A stretch of 64,000 bases of DNA from an uncultured Gammaproteobacteria bacterium (GCA_958295485.1 OY282354.1:3124042-3188041); one strand, 5' to 3'. Counted from the first letter of the stretch, positions 41,649 through 51,020 are shown. Notes: a model not told the origin generated them from the sequence alone. Program-made: numbers and translations.

Positions 41649-42725
41649 ATGAATGGGATGCGCGGGCGACGTTCAAACGATAATAATATAGATCATATGT
41701 ATAAATTCTTCGTCATCGCATTCAGCATAATCGCCGCCGCCGTCCTGGGTTATTTTTTCGCAATGACCGGGAAGCCAATAGTAAACGATACAGCGCACAC
41801 CCGGCAATCACAATCAACCTGCGCAAAATCGACGGGACACGCTGATATGGTCTGGGTCGAGGGAGGCGTCTTCACCCGGGGCGCAACCGGGTTTTATCCC
41901 GAAGAAGCCCCCCCGGGGGAAATCGAAGTTGATGGGTTCTGGATCGACAGGTTTGAAGTCACCAATACAAGGTTCAGTGAATTCGTCGAGGCGACCGGTT
42001 ACGTCAGCATTGCGGAACGGGAGCCGAACCCGGAAGACTTTCCTGGTATCGAAGCGGAGCTGTTGGAACCCGGTTCCATCATATTTATCAGGCCGTCTGA
42101 ATCCGCCGGCCGCCTGACCCAATGGTGGCAGTTCGTCCCCGGGGCAAACTGGCGGGAACCCACCGGCCCCGGCAGCTCAATCAAAGGCAGGGAGCATTAT
42201 CCCGTTGTTCACGTTGCTTATGAAGATGCCCTGGCTTATGCGAACTGGCTGGGACACACCCTGCCGACGGAGACACAATGGGAATACGCGGCCCGGGGCG
42301 GCCTGGACAAAGCCGTTTTCGCCTGGGGCAATGAATTTCTGCTTGAAGGAAAATACCAGGCCAATACCTGGCAAGGGATATTTCCCGTTATGAACTCGAA
42401 TGAAGATGGCTTTTCCGGTACGGCGCCGGTGGGATGTTTCCCCGCCAATGGCTACGGCTTGCATGACATGATCGGCAACGTGTGGGAATGGGTTGACGCC
42501 TGGTATTACCCGGGACATGGACAACAAGTTTCCGCCAATGGCAATAGCCATGCCCAGGGCCATGATCCGCGCCAACCCGGTGTCCCGGTAAAAGTGATTA
42601 AAGGCGGCTCGTATTTATGCGCCGAGAATTATTGCCGGCGCTACCGCCCCGCCGCCAGACACGCGCAGGAAACCATGCTGGGCGCGACGCACATCGGCTT
42701 TCGGACTGTAAAAAACCGGGGCTAA
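41649..42725 (+). CDS. Formylglycine-generating enzyme (FGE/SUMF1 family), exported
   Basis: 358 residues. An N-terminal hydrophobic segment (about 20-38) indicates export or membrane anchoring. The FGE-sulfatase domain follows from MVWVEGGVFTRG. The active-site pair is intact: C324 and C329 in GGSYLCAENYCRRYRPAAR, matching the Cys pair of true FGEs rather than the many paralogues that lack it. FGE converts a Cys in C-x-P-x-R of sulfatases into formylglycine. The sulfatase-fold proteins in this window lack that motif, so its client is elsewhere. The stop overlaps the convergent AAHS gene by 4 bp. Confidence 0.87.
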   Translation: MNGMRGRRSNDNNIDHMYKFFVIAFSIIAAAVLGYFFAMTGKPIVNDTAHTRQSQSTCAKSTGHADMVWVEGGVFTRGATGFYPEEAPPGEIEVDGFWIDRFEVTNTRFSEFVEATGYVSIAEREPNPEDFPGIEAELLEPGSIIFIRPSESAGRLTQWWQFVPGANWREPTGPGSSIKGREHYPVVHVAYEDALAYANWLGHTLPTETQWEYAARGGLDKAVFAWGNEFLLEGKYQANTWQGIFPVMNSNEDGFSGTAPVGCFPANGYGLHDMIGNVWEWVDAWYYPGHGQQVSANGNSHAQGHDPRQPGVPVKVIKGGSYLCAENYCRRYRPAARHAQETMLGATHIGFRTVKNRG

Positions 42726-44035
42726 ACGGGATTGAGTTGCGGCGCGCGTAATAAATAGGTGGCGACGCAGGCTATGCCAAGGGGGATAGCGAAGATGACA
42801 AAATTCACTTCCGTCGAGTAACCGAAGCTGATAAACACGCCACCCAAGTAAGGGCCGATGATCGCGCCGATTCGACCGGCGCCGATGCTCCATCCCACGC
42901 CCGTAGTGCGAATCTCCGTGGGATACAGGCGCGCTGCCGAAATATAAAAGCCGACAAACCCACCCAACACACAAAAGCCGATTAAGAAACTCAACACAAA
43001 CAACAACGCCAGCTTTGCCGGTGAAAAACCGAATATCACCATGAAAATCATGCCCCAGATAAAAAACCAGATGATCAAGGGGCGTAACCCGAACCTGTCA
43101 GAGAAATAACCCAGCAAGGTACCGCCGAGGAACGCGCCGAAATTCAACGCTGTACCGATATAAATGCCTTTATCCACCGGCAGCCCCGCATCAACGGTAA
43201 TCTTCGGCACCCAACTGAATAAAAAGTACAAGGTCAAAAATGACATGAAAAAACCACCCCAGAGAAGCAAAGTCCACTTGCGGTGGTCTGTAGTCAATAA
43301 CTGTTTCACTGACGGTTTTATAGCGGTTTTCAAGGCGTCAGGCAACGCCTTGATATGCGGCCAGCCCATGCGGGTCAATATTTGATTGATCTTCTGCAGG
43401 GCGCCGGCCGGTTGTCGGGTGGAAAGAAATTCCATGGATTCAGGCAGAAAGAAATAAGTGACGAAGATGGCGGAGAACGAAAGCAAACTGCCGCAATAAA
43501 ATACCGCCGGCCAACCGGATTGCCCAATCAGCCAGACGGCGGCAAATCCACCGGCGGTTGCGCCCAGGGGATAACCTACCTGCATGAATCCCACTGCCAG
43601 GTTACGTTTTCTGGCCGGCGTGTATTCAGCGACCAGGGTAGTCAGGCTCGCAAGAATACTGCCGATGCCAAGCCCGGTGATGACCCGCATAACTATCATT
43701 TGAGTCGCATTCGTGGTCAAGCCGGTCAAGGCCATGCTGATGCTGATGGCGATCAATGACAGTATTATCATCGCCCGCCGGCCGATAACGTCGGTAAAAG
43801 GCGCAATGAATGCCGCGCCCAGGGTCATGCCGACGAGGCCGGCGCTGAAAATGATGCCGAGCGTGTAAGGCGTCAGTTGCCATTCCTGGGATATGGTGGG
43901 CGCAGTAAAAGCAATGGCCAGCACGTCGAACCCGTCCAGCATGTTCAAGGCGAAGCAGGCGAGGATTACCCGTATTTGCAAGCCGCTGACGGGATTTTCA
44001 TCGATGAGTTGCCGGATATCGGTAGTCTCGGGCAT
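42722..44035 (-). CDS. Aromatic acid:H+ symporter (AAHS family MFS)
   Basis: 437 residues, 12 helices. FALNMLDGFDVLAIAFTAP in TM1 carries the DGFD motif typical of PcaK/BenK/MhpT. The motif-A loop is APFTDVIGRRAMI, with a second between TM8 and TM9 (GYFSDRFGLRPLI). AAHS proteins import hydroxybenzoates, hydroxyphenylacetates and similar acids. With the homogentisate pathway, indolepyruvate oxidoreductase and aldehyde oxidoreductase in this window, import of an aromatic acid is a consistent role. It is convergent with, and overlaps, the FGE gene by 4 bp. Confidence 0.87.
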   Translation of the reverse strand: MPETTDIRQLIDENPVSGLQIRVILACFALNMLDGFDVLAIAFTAPTISQEWQLTPYTLGIIFSAGLVGMTLGAAFIAPFTDVIGRRAMIILSLIAISISMALTGLTTNATQMIVMRVITGLGIGSILASLTTLVAEYTPARKRNLAVGFMQVGYPLGATAGGFAAVWLIGQSGWPAVFYCGSLLSFSAIFVTYFFLPESMEFLSTRQPAGALQKINQILTRMGWPHIKALPDALKTAIKPSVKQLLTTDHRKWTLLLWGGFFMSFLTLYFLFSWVPKITVDAGLPVDKGIYIGTALNFGAFLGGTLLGYFSDRFGLRPLIIWFFIWGMIFMVIFGFSPAKLALLFVLSFLIGFCVLGGFVGFYISAARLYPTEIRTTGVGWSIGAGRIGAIIGPYLGGVFISFGYSTEVNFVIFAIPLGIACVATYLLRAPQLNPV

Positions 44036-44150
44036 GGCGTTATTATTCTTCTGGTCTTGGTGACGTCATCATAAACGGCGAATGCGCCTTCTGGAAGCGG
44101 AAAGATTATGTGTTGCAAAAGCTGGCAGTTTATTTATTTGTGAAAATGAC

Positions 44151-44185
44151 TTGACAGGTTGGCAATTTATTTATATAATTGCCAA
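44151..44185 (+). promoter_or_regulatory. Consensus promoter with palindromic operator for the AbrB/PIN module
   Basis: TTGACA (44151-44156), exactly 17 bp, TATAAT (44174-44179): both boxes are perfect sigma-70 consensus. The inverted repeat TTGGCAATT (44159-44167)/AATTGCCAA (44177-44185) covers spacer and -10. A related half (GGCAGTTTATTTAT, 44124-44137) lies upstream. GGAGATAA then precedes the ATG at 44213. Confidence 0.75.
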
Positions 44186-44212
44186 AAATTTATACTATTT
44201 ATGGAGATAAAT

Positions 44213-44761
44213 ATGTCAAATTCCATAGCAGATCAGGAGGCCGTATATCATCGGTTCGGCCCCGACGTCAAAGCGAACCAGGCGAGCATGTATTGCCGGC
44301 CGGGTCCCAACACCAAAACCGGGCGGGTCTGGGAAATCGCTGATGAACTCACGCGCGAGAAAGGTCGTTGCGCAAAGCGGCGTGAAGTCATAGAGCGTTT
44401 CACGGCAGAGAATGGCAAACCGGGAACGGCCAGTATCCAGTATCAGCATTGGAAGAACTGGCATAAACGGCAGCCGGGTCTCGCGGCCGCTTCGCCCGAT
44501 AAGCCTTGCGATGTCAAGCCGCAGTCACTCAAGGTCGCGCCGGACGGCCGGTTTTCGGTCCCTGTCGAGATGCGGGAAGCCATGCTGCTGGGAGACGACG
44601 GCCGCGTGACGGCACGCGTCGAAGCGGGGGAACTGCGTATTGTTTCTCCCGTCGCCGCGGTCAAACAAATCCAATCCCGTATGCGAAAATACCGGAAACC
44701 GGGTGAGAGCATCGTCGATCAATTCCTCGCGGACCGGCAAGCCATGTGGGGAGAAGATTGA
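44213..44761 (+). CDS. Antitoxin with C-terminal AbrB-like domain, partner of PIN toxin
   Basis: 182 residues from ATG 44213, chosen for its GGAGATAA Shine-Dalgarno; a longer frame from 44159 would start inside the promoter. Residues about 1-95 look like a separate DNA-related region (REVIERFTAENGKPGTASIQ, YQHWKNWHKR) that I do not recognise. Residues about 100-150 (SLKVAPDGRFSVPVEMREAM) fit an AbrB/SpoVT hairpin, and the acidic tail (VDQFLADRQAMWGED) is typical of VapB toxin-binding ends. It is unusually long for a VapB. Its 3' end overlaps the PIN toxin gene, and it likely binds the operator described above. Confidence 0.68.
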   Translation: MSNSIADQEAVYHRFGPDVKANQASMYCRPGPNTKTGRVWEIADELTREKGRCAKRREVIERFTAENGKPGTASIQYQHWKNWHKRQPGLAAASPDKPCDVKPQSLKVAPDGRFSVPVEMREAMLLGDDGRVTARVEAGELRIVSPVAAVKQIQSRMRKYRKPGESIVDQFLADRQAMWGED

Positions 44762-45138
44762 GCGTCGTCTTCGACAGCTCCGCATTGCTCGCGATTACCT
44801 TCGAGGAAGAAGGCGCCGAGGTTGCGGCGCGCGCCTTGAACGACGGGATAATTTCGGCAGTCAATGCCGCCGAGGTCATCACGCGATATGTTGACCTGGG
44901 AGCAAGCGAAGATGACGCCCGCGCGTCCCTCTCGGCCTTCGGTCTCGAGATTCGTCCGTTTGACGAGGCGCTCGCGATCACAGCGGGGCTTATGCGAACG
45001 TCAACCCGGAAGTTGGGTTTGTCACTCGGCGATCGCGCCTGCATGGCCCTGGCAATTCGGGAACAGGCCAGGGTTCTCACCGCAGACCGGGCCTGGGCAA
45101 CGCTGGATTTGGGCGTGGAGGTGGCGCTGATCCGTTGA
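44746..45138 (+). CDS. VapC-type PIN-domain toxin
   Basis: 130 residues from ATG 44746; TTG 44758, overlapping the antitoxin stop, is an alternative giving 126. PIN acidic residues: D10 (VVFDSSALL), E43 (NAAEVITRY) and D96 (SLGDRACMALA), plus D114 (LTADRAW). It is the type of VapC that begins VVFDSSALLA, often with a long AbrB-type antitoxin as here. RNase toxin function is inferred from the family. It converges with the aminotransferase gene, 5 bp from its stop. Confidence 0.86.
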   Translation: MGRRLSVVFDSSALLAITFEEEGAEVAARALNDGIISAVNAAEVITRYVDLGASEDDARASLSAFGLEIRPFDEALAITAGLMRTSTRKLGLSLGDRACMALAIREQARVLTADRAWATLDLGVEVALIR

Positions 45139-45143
45139 CTTGT

Positions 45144-46439
45144 TCATACGGTCGCCAGCACGTCGTCCAGCGTTGACAAAAGCAGGTCCGCATTGTCTTT
45201 TGAAAAAGGCAGGGGGGGACGCATCTTCAACACATTGCCATACACGCCGATATTGCTCAATAACACGCCCCGGTCTTTCATGCGGTTGACGATGAGCCTG
45301 GTCTCTTCCGCGGCCGCCGTCTTTTTTTCCCTGTCCGTCACCAACTCGACGCCGATAAACAGGCCATGGCCGCGCACGTCGCCGATCAGGTCGTATTTAT
45401 CCTGCAACTTCCACAGACCCTGCATCGTGTAATTACCTACTGTCAGGGCATTTTCCTGCAAGTTTTCCCGCTCGAGCACGTCCAGCACCGCCATCCCGAC
45501 CGCGCACTGCACCGGGTTGCCGCCGAAGGTATTGAAATACATTACATGCTCGCGAAACTCATTGACCAGGTCGGCCCGGGCCACCACGCCCCCTACGGGA
45601 TGACCATTGCCCATGGGCTTGCCCATGGTGGCGATATCAGGCGTCACCCCGCTTGTCTGGTAACCCCACATTCTCTTGCCGGTGCGGGCAAACCCCCCCT
45701 GGACCTCGTCGGCAATGTAAAGCCCGCCCGCCTCCCGCACGTGCCCCATGGCTTTTTCCATGTAGCCATGGGGCACGTCGGGCAGTCCTTCATTGGCGAA
45801 TATGGAACAGATCAACATGCCGGCAAAACCAATCCCCTCAGCCTCGAACTCATCGATGGCCTGTTTCACTTCACCGGCGCAGGCATCGGCCAGGGTCTCA
45901 CCCGCCAGGCCGTTCAGCGGCCGGTAGGTCTCGGGAAACGGCACGGTTTTGACATTCGGGCCGGGCGCTTTGCCATTATGAAAAATACTGGACAACTCAT
46001 CAACAGCGGCGGTGTTGCCGTGGTAGGTATGGTTGGTGCAGATGATGCCTTGCTTGCCGGTATGTCGTCTTGCCATTCGCAGGGCAATTTCGTTCGCCTC
46101 GCTGCCGGTGCAAACGATAAAAGCCATGGCCAGGGGATCATCGTGCAGCCCGGTCAAACGCTCCGCGTATTCCAGCACCAACTCGTGCAGGTAACGGGTA
46201 TGCACGTTCAGGGTTTGTGACTGTTTGTACAGGGCTTCGACCACGTGGGGATGACAATGCCCGACGTTCGGGACATTGTTGTACACGTCCAGGTATTTTT
46301 TACCATCCGCATCGTAAAGCCAGACACCCTCGCCTTTCACTATATGCACCGGTTCGTCGTAAAACAGGGGCGCCCCGGCGCCGAGCAGGCGGTACCGTCG
46401 TTCGAGTAGTCGCGCGTTATCCGTCACAGGGCCATTCAT
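45144..46439 (-). CDS. Class III PLP aminotransferase
   Basis: 431 residues. The PLP lysine is in ATMGKPMGNGHPVGGV (about 273). ICTNHTYHGNTAAVDELS, FIVCTGSEANEIAL and ADEVQGGFARTG are the fold-type I class III blocks of 4-aminobutyrate/alanine-glyoxylate type enzymes. It overlaps the upstream decarboxylase gene by 4 bp (ATGA). With a decarboxylase and an aldehyde oxidoreductase in the same operon, a chain amino acid to amine to aldehyde to acid is likely, this enzyme removing the amino group. The substrate is unproven. Confidence 0.86.
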   Translation of the reverse strand: MNGPVTDNARLLERRYRLLGAGAPLFYDEPVHIVKGEGVWLYDADGKKYLDVYNNVPNVGHCHPHVVEALYKQSQTLNVHTRYLHELVLEYAERLTGLHDDPLAMAFIVCTGSEANEIALRMARRHTGKQGIICTNHTYHGNTAAVDELSSIFHNGKAPGPNVKTVPFPETYRPLNGLAGETLADACAGEVKQAIDEFEAEGIGFAGMLICSIFANEGLPDVPHGYMEKAMGHVREAGGLYIADEVQGGFARTGKRMWGYQTSGVTPDIATMGKPMGNGHPVGGVVARADLVNEFREHVMYFNTFGGNPVQCAVGMAVLDVLERENLQENALTVGNYTMQGLWKLQDKYDLIGDVRGHGLFIGVELVTDREKKTAAAEETRLIVNRMKDRGVLLSNIGVYGNVLKMRPPLPFSKDNADLLLSTLDDVLATV

Positions 46440-47890
46440 GCAGTCAATAATTTATTCACTTCCCGCCGGATCACGTCGATGGCTAAATCCACGGTATCGA
46501 TATGGGTGCGATAAGAGAGTATGGCAAACCGGAGCATATAATCATTATCGATAAGCGTTGACGTGATGAAGATGGCGCCGTCGCGACGGATCGCTTCAAT
46601 CAACTTCCGGTTGAATTCATTTACGTCGCCTTCCACGTCGGTATAACGGAATACAAGGATGGATAATTCAGGCTCGGGTCCGACTTCAAACCCGGGCAAG
46701 GATTTGAACCGCGCATAGACATAACGGGTCAACAATAATTTCTCACTCAGCATGGCGCGAAACGGGGCTACGCCTATCAACTTGAGCGGCAACCAGAGGC
46801 GCAGGGCGCGGAAATGACGAGTCAATTCCGGGCTTACGTCCGCGGGTGAGAGATCTTCCTTGTCGAAGAACGTATCCTGCATATAGTTTGCCGTATAAAA
46901 ATGCGCCTTATATAACTGCTCACCGTCCCTGACGATGGCCGCCCCCAAACCAAACGGTGTATGCAACCCTTTATGGGGGTTCATAACCACTGAATCGGAC
47001 AACGCAATCCCGGTAAACTTGTCCCTGACCAAGTCGCTTAAAATAAAAAACCCGCCATAGGCGGCATCCACGTGGAACCACAGTCCGTTTTCTTTTGCGA
47101 CGACGCTGATTTTGTCCAACTGGTCCACGTTGCCCAGGTCCGTCGTGCCGGCTGAGCCGGTGACCAGCCAGGGGTCGAGCCCCCTTGCCCGGTCATTGTC
47201 GATTGCCTCTGCCAACGCAGCGGGGTCCAGCCTGAATTGCGCATCCGTCGCCACTTCGCGTTTTACGCAGTCCGTCATGCCGGCGATGTGCAGCGCCTTA
47301 TCGATGCAATGGTGGGTAAACCGGGTGTAATACACCACGGCTTTCTCATAATCCCTTGCTTTAAGGCCATGGGCTTCCCTGGCCGTGACTATGCAGGTCA
47401 GGGTGGCGATGCTGCCACCCGATGCCAATACCCCTTTTGCCGCATCCGGCGAATAACCCACCAGGTCAGCCATCCACTTGATCAATTGGTATTCCATGCG
47501 CACTGCGCCGGGACAGCTGGAAAAATCACCGGTAAACTCATCCATGATCGCCGCCATGTAATCTCCCAGGGCCGAGTAGTACATGCTGCACGGGGGAATG
47601 TAACCAAAGAACTTGCCGGACACGGGACTCAAGCCTTGATCATCCACGTTTTCCTTATAGATACGCAACGCTTCCTCAACAGCCATGCCCTGTTCCGAGA
47701 TAGGTGACTGGTAGATGCCCCTGCCCATCTCGTCGTTATTGATATAGGCCGGACGGTCCGGCAGCGTTTCGAGAAAATTCTCGGTGTAATCATTTACCGC
47801 GGACAATAATTCCCGCCGCCTCGCCGCATCCGGTTCCATGACGCCGGCCTGTTCTTCAAACGCCTTTATTTGCCGTACCAGTTCTTCCAC
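46436..47890 (-). CDS. Group II PLP decarboxylase (aromatic/tyrosine decarboxylase-like)
   Basis: 484 residues. The PLP lysine lies in SVVMNPHKGLHTPFG (about 304); WFHVDAAYGGFF carries the cofactor-stacking Asp; LASGGSIATLTCIVTARE is the helix after the conserved Ser/Gly block. The order fits DDC/TDC-type enzymes acting on tyrosine, DOPA or tryptophan, though glutamate decarboxylase-like members share these blocks. It overlaps the aminotransferase by 4 bp and follows the aldehyde oxidoreductase by 5 bp, so the three genes are one operon. The resulting amine would be passed to the aminotransferase. Confidence 0.86.
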   Translation of the reverse strand: MEELVRQIKAFEEQAGVMEPDAARRRELLSAVNDYTENFLETLPDRPAYINNDEMGRGIYQSPISEQGMAVEEALRIYKENVDDQGLSPVSGKFFGYIPPCSMYYSALGDYMAAIMDEFTGDFSSCPGAVRMEYQLIKWMADLVGYSPDAAKGVLASGGSIATLTCIVTAREAHGLKARDYEKAVVYYTRFTHHCIDKALHIAGMTDCVKREVATDAQFRLDPAALAEAIDNDRARGLDPWLVTGSAGTTDLGNVDQLDKISVVAKENGLWFHVDAAYGGFFILSDLVRDKFTGIALSDSVVMNPHKGLHTPFGLGAAIVRDGEQLYKAHFYTANYMQDTFFDKEDLSPADVSPELTRHFRALRLWLPLKLIGVAPFRAMLSEKLLLTRYVYARFKSLPGFEVGPEPELSILVFRYTDVEGDVNEFNRKLIEAIRRDGAIFITSTLIDNDYMLRFAILSYRTHIDTVDLAIDVIRREVNKLLTA

Positions 47891-47895
47891 GTCCG

Positions 47896-49641
47896 TCAGG
47901 CTGCCGCGCCCTTCTCGAACAAGCTGTCTCGTAAAGGCAATCTCGTCTTCGCTTTGGCGCAGACGTCAGGTGGAATATCGAACACCAGTGAATTATCGGG
48001 GCCAATCCCCTCCTCGCGTAAACAGGCGGCCATATCATCATCCGCCTCGGTAAAACCGGCCCGGCGATTAAACTCCCATTCATCTTCCAGGCACTGCCAG
48101 CCCTGGTCAGCGATTTGTGCACGGGTCACCGCTTCGCCATAGAACAGGCTGTAGCATTGACGTATTTCATCCAGGGTGGGCTGCATGAACTGGCAGAAAC
48201 CGGAGGCATCGCACACGGCGTTGACGACCTGCGCTTCCTGGGAGGCGCGTACCGCAGCATCCCCCGCCAATTCGGGATCGATCACCAGGCCGGCGGTATG
48301 GTCTGCGCCCATGGCGCTGGTCGAGTAGGTCACGCCGGCCGCTTTCAAGGGTCGCGGGTCCCAGGCGGGCAACGCCTGCCCTTTCGCCACGGGGATGCGA
48401 TGGTGATTCCTGTGGACGCCAATGGAAAGCGCGCCGTTGCCTATCAAGACGCCGATTTCGCCGCCCTTGCTGAGCTCATTGCGTAACAGCGCCTTCGCCC
48501 CTTCCGCGTCACCCCATTCCATGCCCCCGGAGTCCATGTACACGGCGATGGCCGCGCCGATCTCGATGGTATCGACTCCCAGCTCATCACAGAGCCTGTC
48601 CAGGTCGGCCACGTCTTCCCAGTTATTAATGGCGCAACAGGAGCCCAACAAGGTAAGGGTCTCGAACTCCAGGGCGGAAGTCACGTAGCTACCCTCCACA
48701 TCATGGATGATATTGGAGCAACGCACGATACAACCGGTCATGCAGTTGTGCATGCCGCCGCCACGCCTGGCAAAGGCTTCGTGGATGCGCGCGCCATCCA
48801 GCCTGTCCACTTCCGGGTTCCTCCCCGCCGTCCGGTTTTTATAGGGAAAGGTATTCAGCATGTTGGCCATGGGGACACCGGTACTGGTGCCGCCCTTGAA
48901 GATATTATGCCGGCCGTCACCCAGGTAGGCCTGGCTGAAGACTTTATTGTTGGTGGTAAACGCCTTGTTGTCCGCCGGCTGTCTCAAGCGCGCTTTACCC
49001 GGTTCTATCACCACCCATTTCAAGCATTTCGAGCCCATCACGGCGCCGACGCCGCCCCGGGCGGCATGGCGCGCCGGGCGGCGCGCCTTGTCTTTATCAG
49101 TGCAAGCGACCGAGGCGGCGCTCAGCATTAATTCTCCCGCCGGGCCTATACTGATGGCGGAGGCATTTTTTGGCCTGTCGGCCAATAATCTTTCACAACA
49201 AGCATAGTTCCACATGCCCTTGTATTCATCGGCGGCGGTTAATCGGACTTCTTCTTCCGACACCACCAGGCCCCAGCGTTTTTCCCGGTCTGCCGGTTGA
49301 CCCGTTACGATAACTCCACGGTATCCCAGCTTCATCAAATCCTGGCCCGGATTGCCCCCGGCGTTGGCCTCTTTTATGCCTCCCGTAAGCGGGCTCTTGC
49401 AACCCACGGACAGGCGTCCCGACGTGGGGGCGGAGGTACCCGATAAAATGCCCGGGGCCAGGACCAGGACGTTATCCGGGCCCAGGGGGTCACACCCCGG
49501 ATCACATTCATCCAGCAAGATGCGGGCGGATAGTGAACGTCCTCCCAGGTATTTCCAGGCAAGCGGATAAGCCTCAACGGCAACGGTAAGCGCGGTCATA
49601 TCGACGCGGAGCAGCTTGTCATTATCCCAGACGCCACTCAC
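47896..49641 (-). CDS. Tungsten/molybdopterin aldehyde:ferredoxin oxidoreductase
   Basis: 581 residues, close to the ~605 of AOR. The N-terminal domain opens with KLLRVDMT and YLGGRSLSARIL, then the pterin-binding region (TSGRLSVGCKSPLTGGIKEAN). Iron-sulfur ligands follow the C-x3-C-x3-C pattern CMTGCIVRC (about 299-307) with a later Cys in CDASGFC. It oxidises aldehydes to acids and reduces ferredoxin. As first gene of the operon it may dispose of the aldehyde formed by the aminotransferase. The ferredoxin it produces or uses could be shared with the indolepyruvate oxidoreductase. A need for oxygen-poor conditions is likely. Confidence 0.86.
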   Translation of the reverse strand: MSGVWDNDKLLRVDMTALTVAVEAYPLAWKYLGGRSLSARILLDECDPGCDPLGPDNVLVLAPGILSGTSAPTSGRLSVGCKSPLTGGIKEANAGGNPGQDLMKLGYRGVIVTGQPADREKRWGLVVSEEEVRLTAADEYKGMWNYACCERLLADRPKNASAISIGPAGELMLSAASVACTDKDKARRPARHAARGGVGAVMGSKCLKWVVIEPGKARLRQPADNKAFTTNNKVFSQAYLGDGRHNIFKGGTSTGVPMANMLNTFPYKNRTAGRNPEVDRLDGARIHEAFARRGGGMHNCMTGCIVRCSNIIHDVEGSYVTSALEFETLTLLGSCCAINNWEDVADLDRLCDELGVDTIEIGAAIAVYMDSGGMEWGDAEGAKALLRNELSKGGEIGVLIGNGALSIGVHRNHHRIPVAKGQALPAWDPRPLKAAGVTYSTSAMGADHTAGLVIDPELAGDAAVRASQEAQVVNAVCDASGFCQFMQPTLDEIRQCYSLFYGEAVTRAQIADQGWQCLEDEWEFNRRAGFTEADDDMAACLREEGIGPDNSLVFDIPPDVCAKAKTRLPLRDSLFEKGAAA

Positions 49642-49766
49642 GTTATTCTTCCCGTTTCACTCGTCATGCGCTTATTAAAAAAACGTTGTCTTTTGCTGTT
49701 CCCGGTCGAGACAATCTAGATTATCTTGCTACCATTTGCAATACCATCGGGGGTAATATAGGCGGC

Positions 49767-50990
49767 ATGATGGATAAAACACGGGAAATATCCGTTGCGG
49801 ATTTCAGCCTCACCAACCTGCCCGATGATTATTACGAGGATCCCTACCTCTATTACCGCGCGCTGAGAGAACAAGCTCCCATACATCGTTTTGCCGACGG
49901 TAGTTACTTATTTACCCGCCACGCCGACCTTGCCCGTATTTATCGAAATCCGAAAGTCTTCAGCTCTGATAAAAAAAAGATGTTCAAACCCTTGTTTGGC
50001 GACACCTTATTGTACGAACATCATACGACCAGCCTGGTATTCAACGATCCGCCGCTACACACCCACGTGCGCAAGGCTATCGGTGACGCCTTATCACAAA
50101 AAACCCTGGTCGCCATGGAGCCAGGCTTGCGTAAATTGACCATCGGGCTATTAGACAAGATCGAAGCTGAGGGCGAGTTCGACGTAATATCCGATTATGC
50201 CGTCCTGGTCCCCGTTGACGTTATCGGCAACTTGCTGCGTATCCCCCATGAAGATCGCGGGGTCTTGCAACGCTGGGCAAGCGCCATATTAGGCGCGCTC
50301 GAGTTTGATCTATCCAAAGAGAAACGGGATTACGGCAACCGGTGTGTCAAGGAATTCCTGGATTATCTCACTGCGCTGGTGGAAGACCGCCGGAAAAATC
50401 TCTCCGATGATCACGATGACATATTGAGTCGATTGATAAAATGGGAAGCCGATGGCTTTGTTTTATCTGATAAACAGCTCTACCACCAGTGTATTTTCAT
50501 CCTGAATGCCGGCCATGAAACCACTACCAACCTTATCGGCCATAGTGTCTATTGTTTGCAGACCCATCCCCGGCAGTTGCAACTATTGAAAGAGAATCCG
50601 GAATTGATCGACTCCGCGATCGAAGAGATATTGAGATATGAGGCGCCGGTGCAATTAGGCAACAGGCTCACCACCGAAGAAGTACAATTCGATGATGTCA
50701 CCATACCGGCTGAGACGATATTGACCTTTGCCATCGGCGCGGCAAACCGGGACCCCGCAATGTACCCAAATCCCGACAGGCTGGACATTACCCGTCATCC
50801 CCGCAACCACATGGCATTCGGCGGCGGGATCCACACCTGCGCGGGACTCAATGTAGCGAGGCTGGAAGCGCGGGTCACCATCCCGGCATTGTTTAACCGA
50901 TTTCCAAAGCTGAAAATAACGGGCGAACCGGTACGGGATAAACGGGCCCGCTTCCGGGGGATACTCTCACTGCCCATGTCCACGCACTAA
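49767..50990 (+). CDS. Bacterial cytochrome P450 (class I type)
   Basis: 407 residues from ATG 49767 (AGGCGGC just upstream); an earlier in-frame ATG at 49686 would add 27 poorly conserved residues. The heme-binding loop FGGGIHTCAG (about 351-360) supplies the Cys ligand. The I-helix LNAGHETTTN and K-helix EEILRYEAP (ExxR) are intact. Such soluble P450s need a ferredoxin and reductase, neither of which is adjacent. It is divergent from the aldehyde oxidoreductase operon. Hydroxylation of an aromatic or terpenoid substrate is possible; specificity is unknown. Confidence 0.88.
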   Translation: MMDKTREISVADFSLTNLPDDYYEDPYLYYRALREQAPIHRFADGSYLFTRHADLARIYRNPKVFSSDKKKMFKPLFGDTLLYEHHTTSLVFNDPPLHTHVRKAIGDALSQKTLVAMEPGLRKLTIGLLDKIEAEGEFDVISDYAVLVPVDVIGNLLRIPHEDRGVLQRWASAILGALEFDLSKEKRDYGNRCVKEFLDYLTALVEDRRKNLSDDHDDILSRLIKWEADGFVLSDKQLYHQCIFILNAGHETTTNLIGHSVYCLQTHPRQLQLLKENPELIDSAIEEILRYEAPVQLGNRLTTEEVQFDDVTIPAETILTFAIGAANRDPAMYPNPDRLDITRHPRNHMAFGGGIHTCAGLNVARLEARVTIPALFNRFPKLKITGEPVRDKRARFRGILSLPMSTH

Positions 50991-51020
50991 GCGACCGACG
51001 TCATCCCACTTCAAACTTCT

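Noticed and set aside
44216..44464. Minus-strand frame within the AbrB-type antitoxin
   Set aside because: It is a shadow of the plus-strand gene, which has a consensus promoter, a ribosome-binding site and a PIN partner.
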